Below, one piece after another: positions 1 through 7,947 of a DNA stretch of 64,000 bases. Made by a program: the position numbers and the translations under genes. The notes beneath the pieces are model-generated. The model did no database searches. It had not been told where the DNA came from and saw nothing but the letters and a program-made list of their open reading frames with translations. Location: the NCBI RefSeq assembly GCF_020179425.1, contig NZ_JAILYM010000010.1:1-64000 (forward strand). Reading direction: 5' to 3'. The stretch comes from Novosphingobium percolationis. Its GTDB lineage: Bacteria > Pseudomonadota > Alphaproteobacteria > Sphingomonadales > Sphingomonadaceae. Numbering within the stretch: the first letter of the stretch is position 1; every line of letters begins with the position of its first letter.

Positions 1-125
1 CGGTGAGCGAACCGTCAATGGGCTGTGGGACCTGATCGGCAGGCTCGTCGATATCTTCCAGCCCGGCGAATGCGCCAACTACTTCACCTCATGCGGATAT
101 GACCCGGAATGATCGAAAAACGCTC
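1..125 (+). mobile_element. right end of an IS630-family insertion element (partial)
   Basis: The window opens inside the 3' end of a transposase gene. A short non-coding tail (113-125) then runs to a TA dinucleotide at 126-127. From there the sequence becomes the antisense of a pit gene. IS630/Tc1-mariner elements insert at and duplicate TA, so the junction fits. The left end and the other TA copy lie outside the window. Confidence 0.75.
2..112 (+). CDS. IS630 family transposase, C-terminal 36 residues (partial)
   Basis: The frame open from base 2 encodes a tail ending NYFTSCGYDPE and stops with TGA at 110-112. The order of LWDLIGRL, a stretch around FQPGECANYF, and a final CGYD-acid end is the usual C-terminus of IS630-family DDE transposases. 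The catalytic DDE region and the start lie outside the window, so activity cannot be judged. The stop is 13 bases from the inferred TA target site. Confidence 0.75.
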   Translation, partial: GERTVNGLWDLIGRLVDIFQPGECANYFTSCGYDPE

Positions 126-810
126 TAATCGCCACCCAGTGTGGCACCGCGAATTCGCCCTTCAGGTATCCGGTCGAAAACAGCAGCACGGTGATCACGC
201 CCATCGTCTTCTGCGCATCGTTCAACCCATGGCTGATCGAATAGGCGGCCGAGGACATCAGGTGCAGTGAGCGGAAGCTGCGTTCGGCGGTCTTGTTGCG
301 CGCGCGGGCGAAGAGCCAACTCGACATCAGCATGATCAGCATTGAAAGAGCCATGCCCAGCACCGGCGAGAGCACGATCGCGACCAGCGTCTTGTTGAGG
401 CCGGTCCACTGGATGCCGGTGAAGCCTGCATGGGCCACACCCGCCCCGACGATCCCGCCCACCAGGGCATGGCTGGAGGACGAGGGAATGCCCTTGAGCC
501 AGGTCACCACGTTCCAGAACATCGCGCCGGCCAGTGCGCCGAACACAACCGCCGGTGTCACCAGATCCTTGTCAATCAGGCCCTTGCCGATCGTTTCGGC
601 CACCTTGTGCAGGCTCGGGAACAGGATAGTCAGGAAATAGGCGGCAAAGTTGAACCCGGCGGCGAACAGCACCGCCGGCACCGGCTTCAGCAGCTTGGTC
701 GAAACCACCGTGGCGATCGAATTGGCCGCGTCGTGCAACCCGTTGAGGAAATCGAACGCGAGCGCCACCAGCACCAGCCCGGCGAGCAGGGGAAAGGCGA
801 TCTCGTGCAT
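126..810 (-). pseudogene. pit: Pit-family inorganic phosphate transporter, 3' end removed by IS630 insertion
   Basis: The product starts MHEIAFPLLAG and has the duplicated Pit signature region (FDFLNGLHDAANSIATVV near residue 20, SHGLNDAQK near 195) with multiple membrane spans. About 228 residues of Pit sequence remain, against roughly 330-340 for the family. After VPHWVAI the frame runs into insertion-sequence DNA and ends in about 15 foreign residues. The start overlaps the stop of the upstream DUF47 frame as TGATG, so the two were translated together, which is common for DUF47-pit pairs. Low-affinity phosphate import through this copy is probably lost because the last helices are missing. 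Confidence 0.85.
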
Positions 811-2183
811 CAGGCGTGGTCGATCACGATGCCGTCAATCTCGTTGGCCACATCCTCGAAGGCGTCAACGATCTGTTCGAGGTGTTTGTAGACTTCGCGC
901 GCGACGATGAACTTGATCGTCGCCTTCTCGCCATGTTCCTTGAACGCGCGCTTCAGGCCCTGGCGGTGGATGTCATCGGCGTGGTTCTCCATGCGGACAA
1001 GGCGCTCGGTAAGCTCGTGCAGGCGCGTGCCGTTGCGGCCTACGTCGCGCAGCAGCGGCATGGCTTCAGCGACGAGCCGCGCGGCATCGATGATGATCGC
1101 CGCCATGTCCTTCATCTCCTGCTCGAACTCGCGCACTTCGTACAGGTCCACAGCCTGCACGGCGGCTTGCATTTCGTCGATGGCGTCGTCCATCGAACCG
1201 ATCAGGCTGGTAATCGCGCTGCGGTCGAAAGGGGTCAGGAACGTCTCGCGCACGGTGCGCAGCGTTTCGCGGATGATCTGGTCGCCGTCGTTCTCGCGCT
1301 CGATCACCTCGCGGATGTGGTCGGCGGGGTTGCCCGTACCTTGCAGCAGCCTCGCCAGCGCGTCCGCGCCCGAAACGATGGTCTGGGCGTGCGCCTCGAA
1401 CAGTTCGAAGAAATTGCCGGTTTTCGGCAGAAGACGCTGGAACCATGCGGACATCTGGAAAATCCTCGATTTGTGGGCGACCTGCGCCAGCATCCCGGTG
1501 CGGCGGGTGGCCGCCTGAAATTCGTTGGGGGCGAAACTGCGCATCAGTTCGCGCAAGTCCGCTTCGTCGACCCTCTCGGCCGCTTCGGCAAGGCTGAACC
1601 AGCAACGTTCGCGCTGCCCGGCTTCCTTCCAGGTGGCCAGCTCGTCGGTGACGGCGAGAGGAAACACCTCGACATCGACCATCAGCGACGCGCCGCTGCC
1701 CTTGCGTTTGCGATAGCGGTATGTGCCAAGCGGAACCGGGCAGACAAGGCCATGCACACCCGCTTCTTCCTCGGCTTCGATCGCGGCGGCCGCGTGGCTG
1801 GTCAGCCCGGCGATCCCGTTGCCTTTGGGCACGACCCACCGCCCGCTCCCGCGCGAGGTGACCAGCAGCACCCGCACGCTGAGGTCGGTGCCGGTCCCGT
1901 CGGTGCGATAGGGCAAGGCAGCGATCTGTTGGATGAAGCTTCTCCGGGGAGGCAACAGTCGCAAACGGCGCGCGGAGCGCCCCCGATCGGCTCCGACGAT
2001 TCGTCCGCAGCCATTGGCGCGGGTACAGGTGGCTGTCAAATTTCCGTCAAAGATCGATGTCTGCGCACTCCTGCCCGGCCCGCAGCGAGCCGGCGGCTCG
2101 TTGTATGCCTCGCCAGCGGTGGGATACGACTCCGGTGGCGGCCGACTGCGTGATGCTCGGGCGCGGTTGTTCGAAGACATCAA
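810..2183 (-). CDS. NUDIX hydrolase domain joined in frame to a DUF47 (PhoU-like) domain
   Basis: One open frame carries two domains. The NUDIX part has VVPKGNGIAG followed by a degenerate Nudix box, AAIEAEEEAGV, in which the usual REx2EE arginine is Ile. The second part starts at MSAWFQRLLPKTGNFF and is a complete, all-helical DUF47/PhoU-like protein of 214 residues, normally paired with Pit. An internal ATG at 1454 is preceded by GAGG nine bases upstream, so DUF47 may also be made separately (810-1454). The first ~70 residues of the longest frame look non-coding. The NUDIX domain probably starts at a TTG near 1964 or 1955. Nothing in the frame shows whether this is a natural fusion or a lost NUDIX stop codon. 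The likely role is phosphate or polyphosphate homeostasis with the downstream pit. Confidence 0.75.
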   Translation of the reverse strand: MMSSNNRARASRSRPPPESYPTAGEAYNEPPARCGPGRSAQTSIFDGNLTATCTRANGCGRIVGADRGRSARRLRLLPPRRSFIQQIAALPYRTDGTGTDLSVRVLLVTSRGSGRWVVPKGNGIAGLTSHAAAAIEAEEEAGVHGLVCPVPLGTYRYRKRKGSGASLMVDVEVFPLAVTDELATWKEAGQRERCWFSLAEAAERVDEADLRELMRSFAPNEFQAATRRTGMLAQVAHKSRIFQMSAWFQRLLPKTGNFFELFEAHAQTIVSGADALARLLQGTGNPADHIREVIERENDGDQIIRETLRTVRETFLTPFDRSAITSLIGSMDDAIDEMQAAVQAVDLYEVREFEQEMKDMAAIIIDAARLVAEAMPLLRDVGRNGTRLHELTERLVRMENHADDIHRQGLKRAFKEHGEKATIKFIVAREVYKHLEQIVDAFEDVANEIDGIVIDHA

Positions 2184-2189
2184 GGTCGC

Positions 2190-3680
2190 TTGCCGAATCC
2201 TAGCGGCCGAGACACCAATATTGCATCCGCATCGGTAAGTATCCGGGGCAATAATTTCAGTATGGGCGAGAAAAACGGGTTCCCTGCACAGGGTGGGCTG
2301 CTAGCAAAAGAGGTGAGGCCTGCAGACGGGGCGGGAGACTGGGGACACGATGACGAATTTCAACGGACCGATGGCGACGACATCTACGATGGTGGCGACG
2401 GTGCCGTGGTGGTGCATGGATTGGGCGGCAATGACACGTTGAGCGGAGGCACATCGACCCGCCAGATCTACGGCGATGCGGGCAATGATATCCTGACCGG
2501 CGGTGGGGTCTACACCGGGCTCATTGACGGCGGCACGGGTGATGACGTGATCCGCGCCGGATACATGACGCAGGTCATCGGCGGGGCCGGCAACGACCGG
2601 CTCGATGGCGGCGCGGGCAACGATACCTTGACCGGCGGTGATGGCGCCGACGTCCTGCTCGGGCGGGACGGGGCCGACACGGTGGATGGCGGCGCGGGCA
2701 ATGACAGCCTCGACGGCGGGACCGGGGCTGACACGCTGAGCGGCGGCGCGGGCGACGACAGCTACCAGGTCGACGATGCCGGCGACGTCATCAAGGAGAA
2801 CCCGGGCGAGGGGCAGGACACGGTGGCCGCCAGCCTGGACTGGACGCTGAGCGCCAACGTGGAGAACCTGCGGCTCATGAGCAGCGCGATCAGTGCGACG
2901 GGTAACGCGCTCGCCAACCGCATCGAGGGCAATGCCGCCAACAACGTGATCGACGGTGGCGCAGGGGACGATACGCTTGTCGGCGGTCTTGGCGACGACA
3001 TCTACCGGATCCGCTCGGGCGAGGGCCAGGACACCATCGTCGAAAAGGCTGGCGAGGGCGCGAACGACGTTGTCCAGACCACGCTGTCGCTGTCGCTGTC
3101 GCTGACGTTGCCGACGAACGTCGAGGTCGGCGTCGCGGCAGGGACGGCGGTCGTGGCCTTGACCGGCAACACGCTCGACAACACGCTCGCGGGCAACAGC
3201 GCCGGCAACACCTTGTCAGGCGGCGACGGGCGTGATGTCCTGTTCGGCCTTGGTGGCAGCGACACCCTGCGCGGCGATGGTGGCGACGACCTGATCTACG
3301 GCGGGGACGGCAACGATACCCTGACCGGAGGCACCGGCGCCGATCTTTTCGTCATATCGAAGGGTGCAGGCGAAGGAATCGACCAGATCACGGACTTCGT
3401 GTCCGGGACCGACCAGATCGTCGTCCTGAACGATTACGCGTCGGGAGCACTGACGGCGGATGGCTTCGTCATCGGGACCAGCGCTCGCGACAACAACGAT
3501 ATCGCGATCTACGACAAGGCGAGCGGCAAGCTCTATGTCGATTACGACGCCAATGGTGCAGGGCAGAAGGTGCTGCTGGCGCAATTCGTGCCCAACACCG
3601 TGTTGGCGGCGAGCGACATCCTGCTGGATTTCGCATCCGCGTTTCCTTTGCCGGGGAGCGCGAGCGACCTGATCATCTGA
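2190..3680 (+). CDS. RTX calcium-binding repeat protein, probably secreted by a type I system
   Basis: The body consists of many Gly/Asp-rich nonapeptides of the form GGxGxDxLx (for example GGAGNDRLD and GGDGNDTLT), grouped in three blocks from about residue 75 to 395 and separated by short beta-rich stretches. Such repeats form Ca2+-binding beta rolls. The C-terminal ~100 residues (TGADLFVIS..., ITDFVSGTDQIV...) resemble the C-terminal region of serralysin-type exoproteins recognised by ABC exporters. No protease or lipase catalytic motif is visible, so the activity is unknown. The frame opens with TTG at 2190, and an ATG at 2262 is an alternative start. No exporter gene is in the window. 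Confidence 0.8.
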   Translation: MPNPSGRDTNIASASVSIRGNNFSMGEKNGFPAQGGLLAKEVRPADGAGDWGHDDEFQRTDGDDIYDGGDGAVVVHGLGGNDTLSGGTSTRQIYGDAGNDILTGGGVYTGLIDGGTGDDVIRAGYMTQVIGGAGNDRLDGGAGNDTLTGGDGADVLLGRDGADTVDGGAGNDSLDGGTGADTLSGGAGDDSYQVDDAGDVIKENPGEGQDTVAASLDWTLSANVENLRLMSSAISATGNALANRIEGNAANNVIDGGAGDDTLVGGLGDDIYRIRSGEGQDTIVEKAGEGANDVVQTTLSLSLSLTLPTNVEVGVAAGTAVVALTGNTLDNTLAGNSAGNTLSGGDGRDVLFGLGGSDTLRGDGGDDLIYGGDGNDTLTGGTGADLFVISKGAGEGIDQITDFVSGTDQIVVLNDYASGALTADGFVIGTSARDNNDIAIYDKASGKLYVDYDANGAGQKVLLAQFVPNTVLAASDILLDFASAFPLPGSASDLII

Positions 3681-3690
3681 CGATGGACCA

Positions 3691-3722
3691 CGGCTGGGGG
3701 CGGTTGACGCCGCCCCCAGCCG
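3691..3722 (+). terminator. strong hairpin after the RTX gene
   Basis: A perfect 13-bp inverted repeat (CGGCTGGGGGCGG and its complement) surrounds a 6-base loop, starting 10 bases after the RTX stop. It has no T tract, so it may act as a transcript-stabilising or weak terminator structure. Confidence 0.6.
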
Positions 3723-4604
3723 CACGCTGGATTCTGGTGTGCAGCTTGCGATGCGGACGGCCAACAGAGCGCCGGGAACGGCGGACAGGGCGATGCGGCT
3801 GCAATGTCGCCGAGGGTTCCGAGATCGCGAATCTGGGCCGCTATCGCCGGGCCGACCTGCGCAACATGGTTCGGATGGATGACGGCTGACGGACCGCGCT
3901 GGGTGCCATGCCGCCCGCGCTGCGCGGGCGGTCCTGATTGAGGCACGGACAGGCAGTCGCCGAAAGCAAAAATGGTGGGCTGGTGTGGGGGCGCTGAAGG
4001 CGTCTTCCCGCAAATACCCATTTTCAACACCTTAGAGGTGGAAAATGGCTCCCCCTATAATCCACATTGCGAACTTTTTTAGGATTCCAACGATGGAAGC
4101 TAGAAAACTGGTCACGCGTTACCGTGCCGCGTTCAAGAACGCGGCTTGAGCTATATAAGACGACCAATACGGCCTTAACCGTCCCACATGGCGCAGGATA
4201 ACTTGCCATTTCCCCTTTTGGAGTAGCTGTTGTCTTGCGTGTGGAGGCAATAAATCAGCATTTAATTCAGATCGTGGCACGAGATCCAGCGGTTCATCGC
4301 TCGCAAAAGCGTGTGGCTCAGCTCTCTCTCGGTTCGATCTGAAGTGGTGATGACCCAGGATTTTGATCGCCGCAATGGGTAGGGCATTGAAGTGCCGTTT
4401 ACGCGTCAACGCGGACAAAAGGGCACAAATCTGCCCTTTCTGCACCTCGTCGATCCATGTCAGGATCGTGAACTTGAAGGTGCTGCCCAGCTATCCGAGC
4501 TTTTACAGCAGCAGCACCAGGTTCTGCGTTCCGGTGTCACATGGCTTGTTCGTAAGGTGAGAATCGCATGCGTGCTGCGCTGCTCAACCACTGACCCCAG
4601 CAGT
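3723..4604. other. about 0.9 kb without a convincing gene
   Basis: Several short frames exist on both strands. None has a recognisable domain, a good ribosome site or normal codon use. The GC content is visibly lower around 4020-4330 than in the flanks. The stretch contains the palindrome at 4018-4048. The part from 4390 to 4600 reads like decayed coding sequence, but I cannot name it. Confidence 0.5.
4018..4048. repeat. imperfect palindrome in the gene-free stretch
   Basis: CCATTTTCAACACCT is followed after TAG by AGGTGGAAAATGG. The arms pair except for a two-base bulge. It sits in a locally AT-rich segment and lacks a T tract. It could be a terminator facing either way, an operator or the remnant end of a mobile element. 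Confidence 0.4.
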
Positions 4605-5345
4605 TCAAGCAACCGACTGTGATGCAAGATCCTTTTCAGCGTCCCGCTTGGCGGTCGCTGCCTTGCGTTCGGAATAACGATCTACGAGCTGGTCAGCATG
4701 GCCACGCGTCAATACGGTGAACCGGACCAGTTCCTCCATCACATCGGCGATCCGGTCATAATAGCTCGAGGGCTTCATGCGCCCGGCTTCGTCGAACTCC
4801 TTGAAGGCCATGGCGACGCTCGACTGGTTGGGAATCGTGAACATCCGCATCCATCGACCAAGCAGACGCAGCGTGTTGACCGCGTTGAACGATTGCGATC
4901 CGCCCGACACCTGCATCACCGCGAGCGTCCGCCCTTGTGTGGGCCTCATGCCGCCGAACTCCAGTGGAAGATGGTCGATCTGGGCCTTCATGATGCCGGT
5001 GATCTGGCCGTGGCGTTCGGGGCTGCACCACACCTGGCCTTCCGACCACAGGGCATGCTCGCGCAACTCGTGGACGGCGGGGTGGTCATCGGCCTTCACC
5101 TGATCGGGCAATGGCAAATCGCTTGGATCGAATATCCGGACTTCGGCTCCGAACAGGATCAGCAACCGCGCCGCTTCTTCGACAGCAAGCCGGCTGAACG
5201 ACCGCTCCCGGAGTGAGCCATAAAGAAGCAGGATCCGGGGTGGGTGCTCGAGCGAGCCGAGCCCCGTCGCGAAATCGGGGCGAATCACGTCGCGATCGAG
5301 CGCCGGCATGAAATCGGGGTCGGCAAGGATACGAAGACGTGACAT
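4605..5345 (-). CDS. arsH: ArsH, NADPH-dependent FMN reductase / organoarsenical oxidase
   Basis: The protein has 246 residues, typical of ArsH. The flavodoxin-like core starts with the FMN phosphate loop GSLRERSFS at residues 43-51 and contains the family hallmark SPERHGQITG near 108. ArsH oxidises trivalent organoarsenicals or supports arsenic redox defence with FMN and NADPH in the cytosol. It is the last gene of the minus-strand ars operon. Its ATG overlaps the stop of the small ORF before it (TGATG), so its translation is coupled. Identity is secure; the substrate is taken from the family. Confidence 0.95.
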   Translation of the reverse strand: MSRLRILADPDFMPALDRDVIRPDFATGLGSLEHPPRILLLYGSLRERSFSRLAVEEAARLLILFGAEVRIFDPSDLPLPDQVKADDHPAVHELREHALWSEGQVWCSPERHGQITGIMKAQIDHLPLEFGGMRPTQGRTLAVMQVSGGSQSFNAVNTLRLLGRWMRMFTIPNQSSVAMAFKEFDEAGRMKPSSYYDRIADVMEELVRFTVLTRGHADQLVDRYSERKAATAKRDAEKDLASQSVA

Positions 5346-5467
5346 CAGGCAATCCGCTTGGAAAGAAAGGCGGCGCTCGCCGGGCAGAGCGACCGAAACT
5401 CGGCCGATCCGGTTACGGCGTCGGGCGCATCGGCACGGCTGGCCGTGACATAGCCAGGCACGATCAT
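5345..5467 (-). CDS. 40-residue ORF between acr3 and arsH, overlapping both
   Basis: ATG at 5467 overlaps the acr3 stop as ATGA, and the TGA at 5347-5345 overlaps the arsH ATG as TGATG. The predicted peptide begins MIVPGYVTASRADAPDAV and ends FLSKRIA. It has one cysteine near residue 28 and no membrane segment. I do not recognise a family. Start and stop overlaps at both ends, in an operon where the other junctions are built the same way, argue that it is translated. It might otherwise be the 3' remnant of a larger lost gene, or only a leader that couples arsH to acr3. Confidence 0.5.
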   Translation of the reverse strand: MIVPGYVTASRADAPDAVTGSAEFRSLCPASAAFLSKRIA

Positions 5468-6540
5468 GCCGGCACGCGCTCCTCGTACCAGGGCCGGGTC
5501 GCCTTCACGATCTTCACCACCGACAGCATGACCGGAACCTCAACCAGCACGCCGACCACGGTCGCCAGCGCTGCGCCCGAGTTGAGCCCGAACAGGCTGA
5601 TCGCGGCAGCAACCGCCAGTTCGAAGAAGTTGGATGCGCCGATCAGCGCGGCGGGCGCGGCCACACACCAGGCGACACCGAACCGGCGGCTGAGCCAATA
5701 GGCCAATCCCGCGTTGAAATAGACCTGGATGAGGATCGGCACCGCGATCAGCGCAATGACGAGCGGATGGGCAATGATTGCCTGACCCTGGAAGCCGAAC
5801 AGCAGGACCAGTGTCGTCAGCAACGCGACCAGCGACATCGGACCTAGTCGCGCCAGCAGTCGGTCGAGTGCTGGCCGCCCGCCCGATGACAGAACCGCGC
5901 GGCGGATCAGCTGGGCGACGACCACTGGCACCACAATGTAGAGCAGCACCGAGATCAGCAGCGTGTCCCACGGCACGGTGATCGATGCGACGCCAAGCAG
6001 CAGGGCGACCAGCGGTGCGAAGGCGAACACCATGATGACGTCGTTCAGCGCAACCTGGCTCAGCGTATAGGTGGGCTCGCCGTCACAAAGGTTTGACCAG
6101 ACGAACACCATCGCGGTGCAGGGTGCGGCCGCCAGCAGGATCAGCCCGGCGATATAGGAATTGACGTCGGCGGCCGGCAACAGCGGGCGAAACAGCCAGC
6201 CGAGGAACAGCGTGCCGAGCAGCGCCATCGAAAAGGGCTTCACCGCCCAGTTGATGAACAGCGTCACCCCGACACCCTTCCAGTGCTGCTTGACCGAGCC
6301 CAGCGCGCCAAGATCGATCTTGAGCAGCATGGGGATGATCATCAACCAAATCAGCACGGCGACCACGAGGTTGACCCTGGCGACCTCAGCGGATGCAATG
6401 ACCGCGAACAGGCCTGGCAGCGCATAGCCGAGCGCGATGCCAACCACGATGCACAGCGCCACCCAGACGCTGAGATAGCGCTCGAACAGGCTGATCGCCG
6501 GCCTGACCGGCGCCAATGCTTCAACAGTGGTGGCGTTCAT
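5464..6540 (-). CDS. acr3: Acr3-family arsenite efflux permease
   Basis: The product has 358 residues and about ten membrane helices, the usual Acr3 size. Two family residues are visible: the essential cysteine of the fourth helix in APCTAMVFVWSNLCDG (C141) and the glutamate of the ninth helix in GASNFFELAV (E308). Acr3 expels arsenite (and sometimes antimonite) across the inner membrane using the proton gradient. Its ATG overlaps the arsC stop as ATGA. The gene follows two arsenate reductases, so it exports their product. Confidence 0.95.
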   Translation of the reverse strand: MNATTVEALAPVRPAISLFERYLSVWVALCIVVGIALGYALPGLFAVIASAEVARVNLVVAVLIWLMIIPMLLKIDLGALGSVKQHWKGVGVTLFINWAVKPFSMALLGTLFLGWLFRPLLPAADVNSYIAGLILLAAAPCTAMVFVWSNLCDGEPTYTLSQVALNDVIMVFAFAPLVALLLGVASITVPWDTLLISVLLYIVVPVVVAQLIRRAVLSSGGRPALDRLLARLGPMSLVALLTTLVLLFGFQGQAIIAHPLVIALIAVPILIQVYFNAGLAYWLSRRFGVAWCVAAPAALIGASNFFELAVAAAISLFGLNSGAALATVVGVLVEVPVMLSVVKIVKATRPWYEERVPA

Positions 6541-6968
6541 GACGCGACCCGCTGGCCGCTATCATCGACAACGCGCTCCCCGTCCTCCTTCGTGAATGCA
6601 CCGCGCTGATCGCTTGGCAGCAGGTCGAGTACCTCTTCGGACGGCCGGCACAGCTTCACGCCGAGTGGCGAGACTACGATCGGCCGGTTGATCAGGATCG
6701 GATGCTCCATCATCGCATCGATGAGGTGATCGTCGCTAAGCGTCGCATCGCCCAGTCCCAGCTCGACGAAGGGTGTGCCCTTCTCGCGCAGCAGGGCACG
6801 CGACGGAATGCCCATCCGATCGAGGAGCGACACCAGCATCGCTCGCGACGGCGGGGTCTTCAGATATTCGACGACATGCGGCTCGATGCCGGCGTTACGG
6901 ATCATCGCCAGCGTGTTGCGCGAAGTGCCGCACTCGGCATTGTGGTAGATCACGATATCGACGGGCAT
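6537..6968 (-). CDS. arsC: glutaredoxin-dependent arsenate reductase ArsC
   Basis: The 143-residue protein begins MPVDIVIYHNAECGTSRNTL, with the nucleophilic cysteine C13 in the HNxxCGTSRNT motif of plasmid R773-type ArsC. Conserved arginines follow in the INRPIVVSPLGVKLCRPSE region. It reduces arsenate to arsenite using glutathione and glutaredoxin. The start at 6968 is chosen because the family motif begins there. It overlaps the previous gene's TGA (TGATG), and the stop overlaps the acr3 ATG. Confidence 0.93.
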   Translation of the reverse strand: MPVDIVIYHNAECGTSRNTLAMIRNAGIEPHVVEYLKTPPSRAMLVSLLDRMGIPSRALLREKGTPFVELGLGDATLSDDHLIDAMMEHPILINRPIVVSPLGVKLCRPSEEVLDLLPSDQRGAFTKEDGERVVDDSGQRVAS

Positions 6969-7495
6969 CAGGCCGCATCCCCGCGGCGGCTGCTCGCACC
7001 TTCGCCATGTCCGATCTCGCGGACATGCGCGCGCAGCGCCATGGCGTCGAGCCGATCGAACGGCAAGGCTATGAACAGCTTGATGCGGTTCTCGAGATAG
7101 CGGAGCGCCGTGACGAATGCCCGCTCGCGTTCGACAGGCGTGCCCTGGACGTGACTGGGATCCTCGATGCCCCAATGCGCCGTCATTGGATGGCCCGGCC
7201 AGATGGGGCAGGTCTCGCCGGCCGCGTCGTCGCAGACCGTGAATACAAAATCCATCACCGGCGCGTCGGCTCCGGAAAACTCCTCCCAACTCTTCGAGCG
7301 CAGGCCTTCGGTCGGATAGTCGATCCGCTCCAGCAGTGCGATGGCGTCGGGATTTATCGCGCCCTTGGGATAGCTGCCGGCCGAAAAGGCGCGGAAGCGC
7401 CCGTCGCCCAGTTTGTTGAGCGCGCTCTCGGCCAGGATCGAGCGGGCCGAGTTGCCGGTGCATAGAAACAGGACATTGAAGATGCGATCGGACAT
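6968..7495 (-). CDS. arsC: low-molecular-weight phosphatase-fold arsenate reductase
   Basis: The 175-residue protein has the P-loop CTGNSARS at residues 12-19 (Cx5R, phosphatase style) and a second cysteine pair, C88 and C95, in VCDDAAGETCPIWPG. This matches the thioredoxin-linked ArsC family, where three cysteines relay electrons. The C-terminus extends about 35 residues beyond the usual core. Start 7495 has GGAGG six bases upstream. Having this enzyme and the glutaredoxin-type ArsC in one operon gives two electron routes for arsenate reduction. Confidence 0.92.
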   Translation of the reverse strand: MSDRIFNVLFLCTGNSARSILAESALNKLGDGRFRAFSAGSYPKGAINPDAIALLERIDYPTEGLRSKSWEEFSGADAPVMDFVFTVCDDAAGETCPIWPGHPMTAHWGIEDPSHVQGTPVERERAFVTALRYLENRIKLFIALPFDRLDAMALRAHVREIGHGEGASSRRGDAA

Positions 7496-7506
7496 GATGG
7501 CCTCCA

Positions 7507-7839
7507 TCAGCAGCAGGGGATGAGTTCGGCGATCAGCGGCTCGCACAACTCCGCCTTGCCGCCGCAGCAATCCTTGACGAGAAACAGGGTGAGCACCTTC
7601 AGTTGATCGAGGTCGGCGCGGTAGTTGATGATCCGGCTGCGTCGTTCCGCGTGGATCAGTCCGGCACGCGCGAGCGTCGCCAGATGGACCGACATGGTGT
7701 TCTGGGGAACGTCTAGCTGTCGCGCGATCTCACCTGCGGCGAGCCCGTCGGGCTCATGTCGTACAAGAAGACGAAAGGCATCCAGCCTCGTTGTCTGGGC
7801 AAGCGCTCCCAGCGCCAAGATTGCAGATATAGATTCCAT
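7507..7839 (-). CDS. arsR: ArsR-family arsenite-responsive repressor
   Basis: The 110-residue winged-helix protein has an HTH around residues 35-60 (AGEIARQLDVPQNTMSVHL). It has a cysteine-rich C-terminus with C91, C92, C99, C109 and C110, the arrangement of ArsR proteins that bind As(III) near the end of the chain. It is first in the ars operon, 11 bases before arsC. The start at 7839 lies inside a perfect inverted repeat (7836-7863) and only about ten bases after a TATTAT box. The message may therefore be almost leaderless and autoregulated. Confidence 0.92.
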   Translation of the reverse strand: MESISAILALGALAQTTRLDAFRLLVRHEPDGLAAGEIARQLDVPQNTMSVHLATLARAGLIHAERRSRIINYRADLDQLKVLTLFLVKDCCGGKAELCEPLIAELIPCC

Positions 7840-7863
7840 ATATCCGCTATAATAGATATATGG
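7836..7863 (-). promoter_or_regulatory. ArsR operator and promoter of the ars operon
   Basis: CCATATATC and GATATATGG form a perfect 9-bp inverted repeat separated by 10 bases. On the minus strand a TATTAT -10 box (7854-7849) falls between the half-sites. Binding of ArsR here would cover the -10 box and the start codon. No clear -35 box is visible. Confidence 0.7.
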
Positions 7864-7925
7864 TGAGAGCGCCAGCCCCATGTGAATCCGATTTCCACTC
7901 GATCACTATGGCGGCGCACCTATCT

Positions 7926-7947
7926 ATAGGATAGGGGGGTATGCTAT
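7926..7947 (+). promoter_or_regulatory. DmeR/RcnR-type operator with central G tract
   Basis: ATAGGATA and TATGCTAT (inverted, one mismatch) flank six G residues (7934-7939). CsoR/RcnR/FrmR-family repressors recognise inverted repeats around G tracts. The site ends within the dmeR start codon, so the G tract may double as its ribosome-binding site. Confidence 0.7.

Noticed and set aside
3216..4013. 265-codon minus-strand frame over the RTX end and the gap
   Set aside because: Half of it is antisense to RTX repeats, with no ribosome site or domain.
4119..4445. Possible 108-codon minus-strand gene in the gap
   Set aside because: No recognisable family, weak start, unusual codon use; possibly a relic, so described only as part of the gap.
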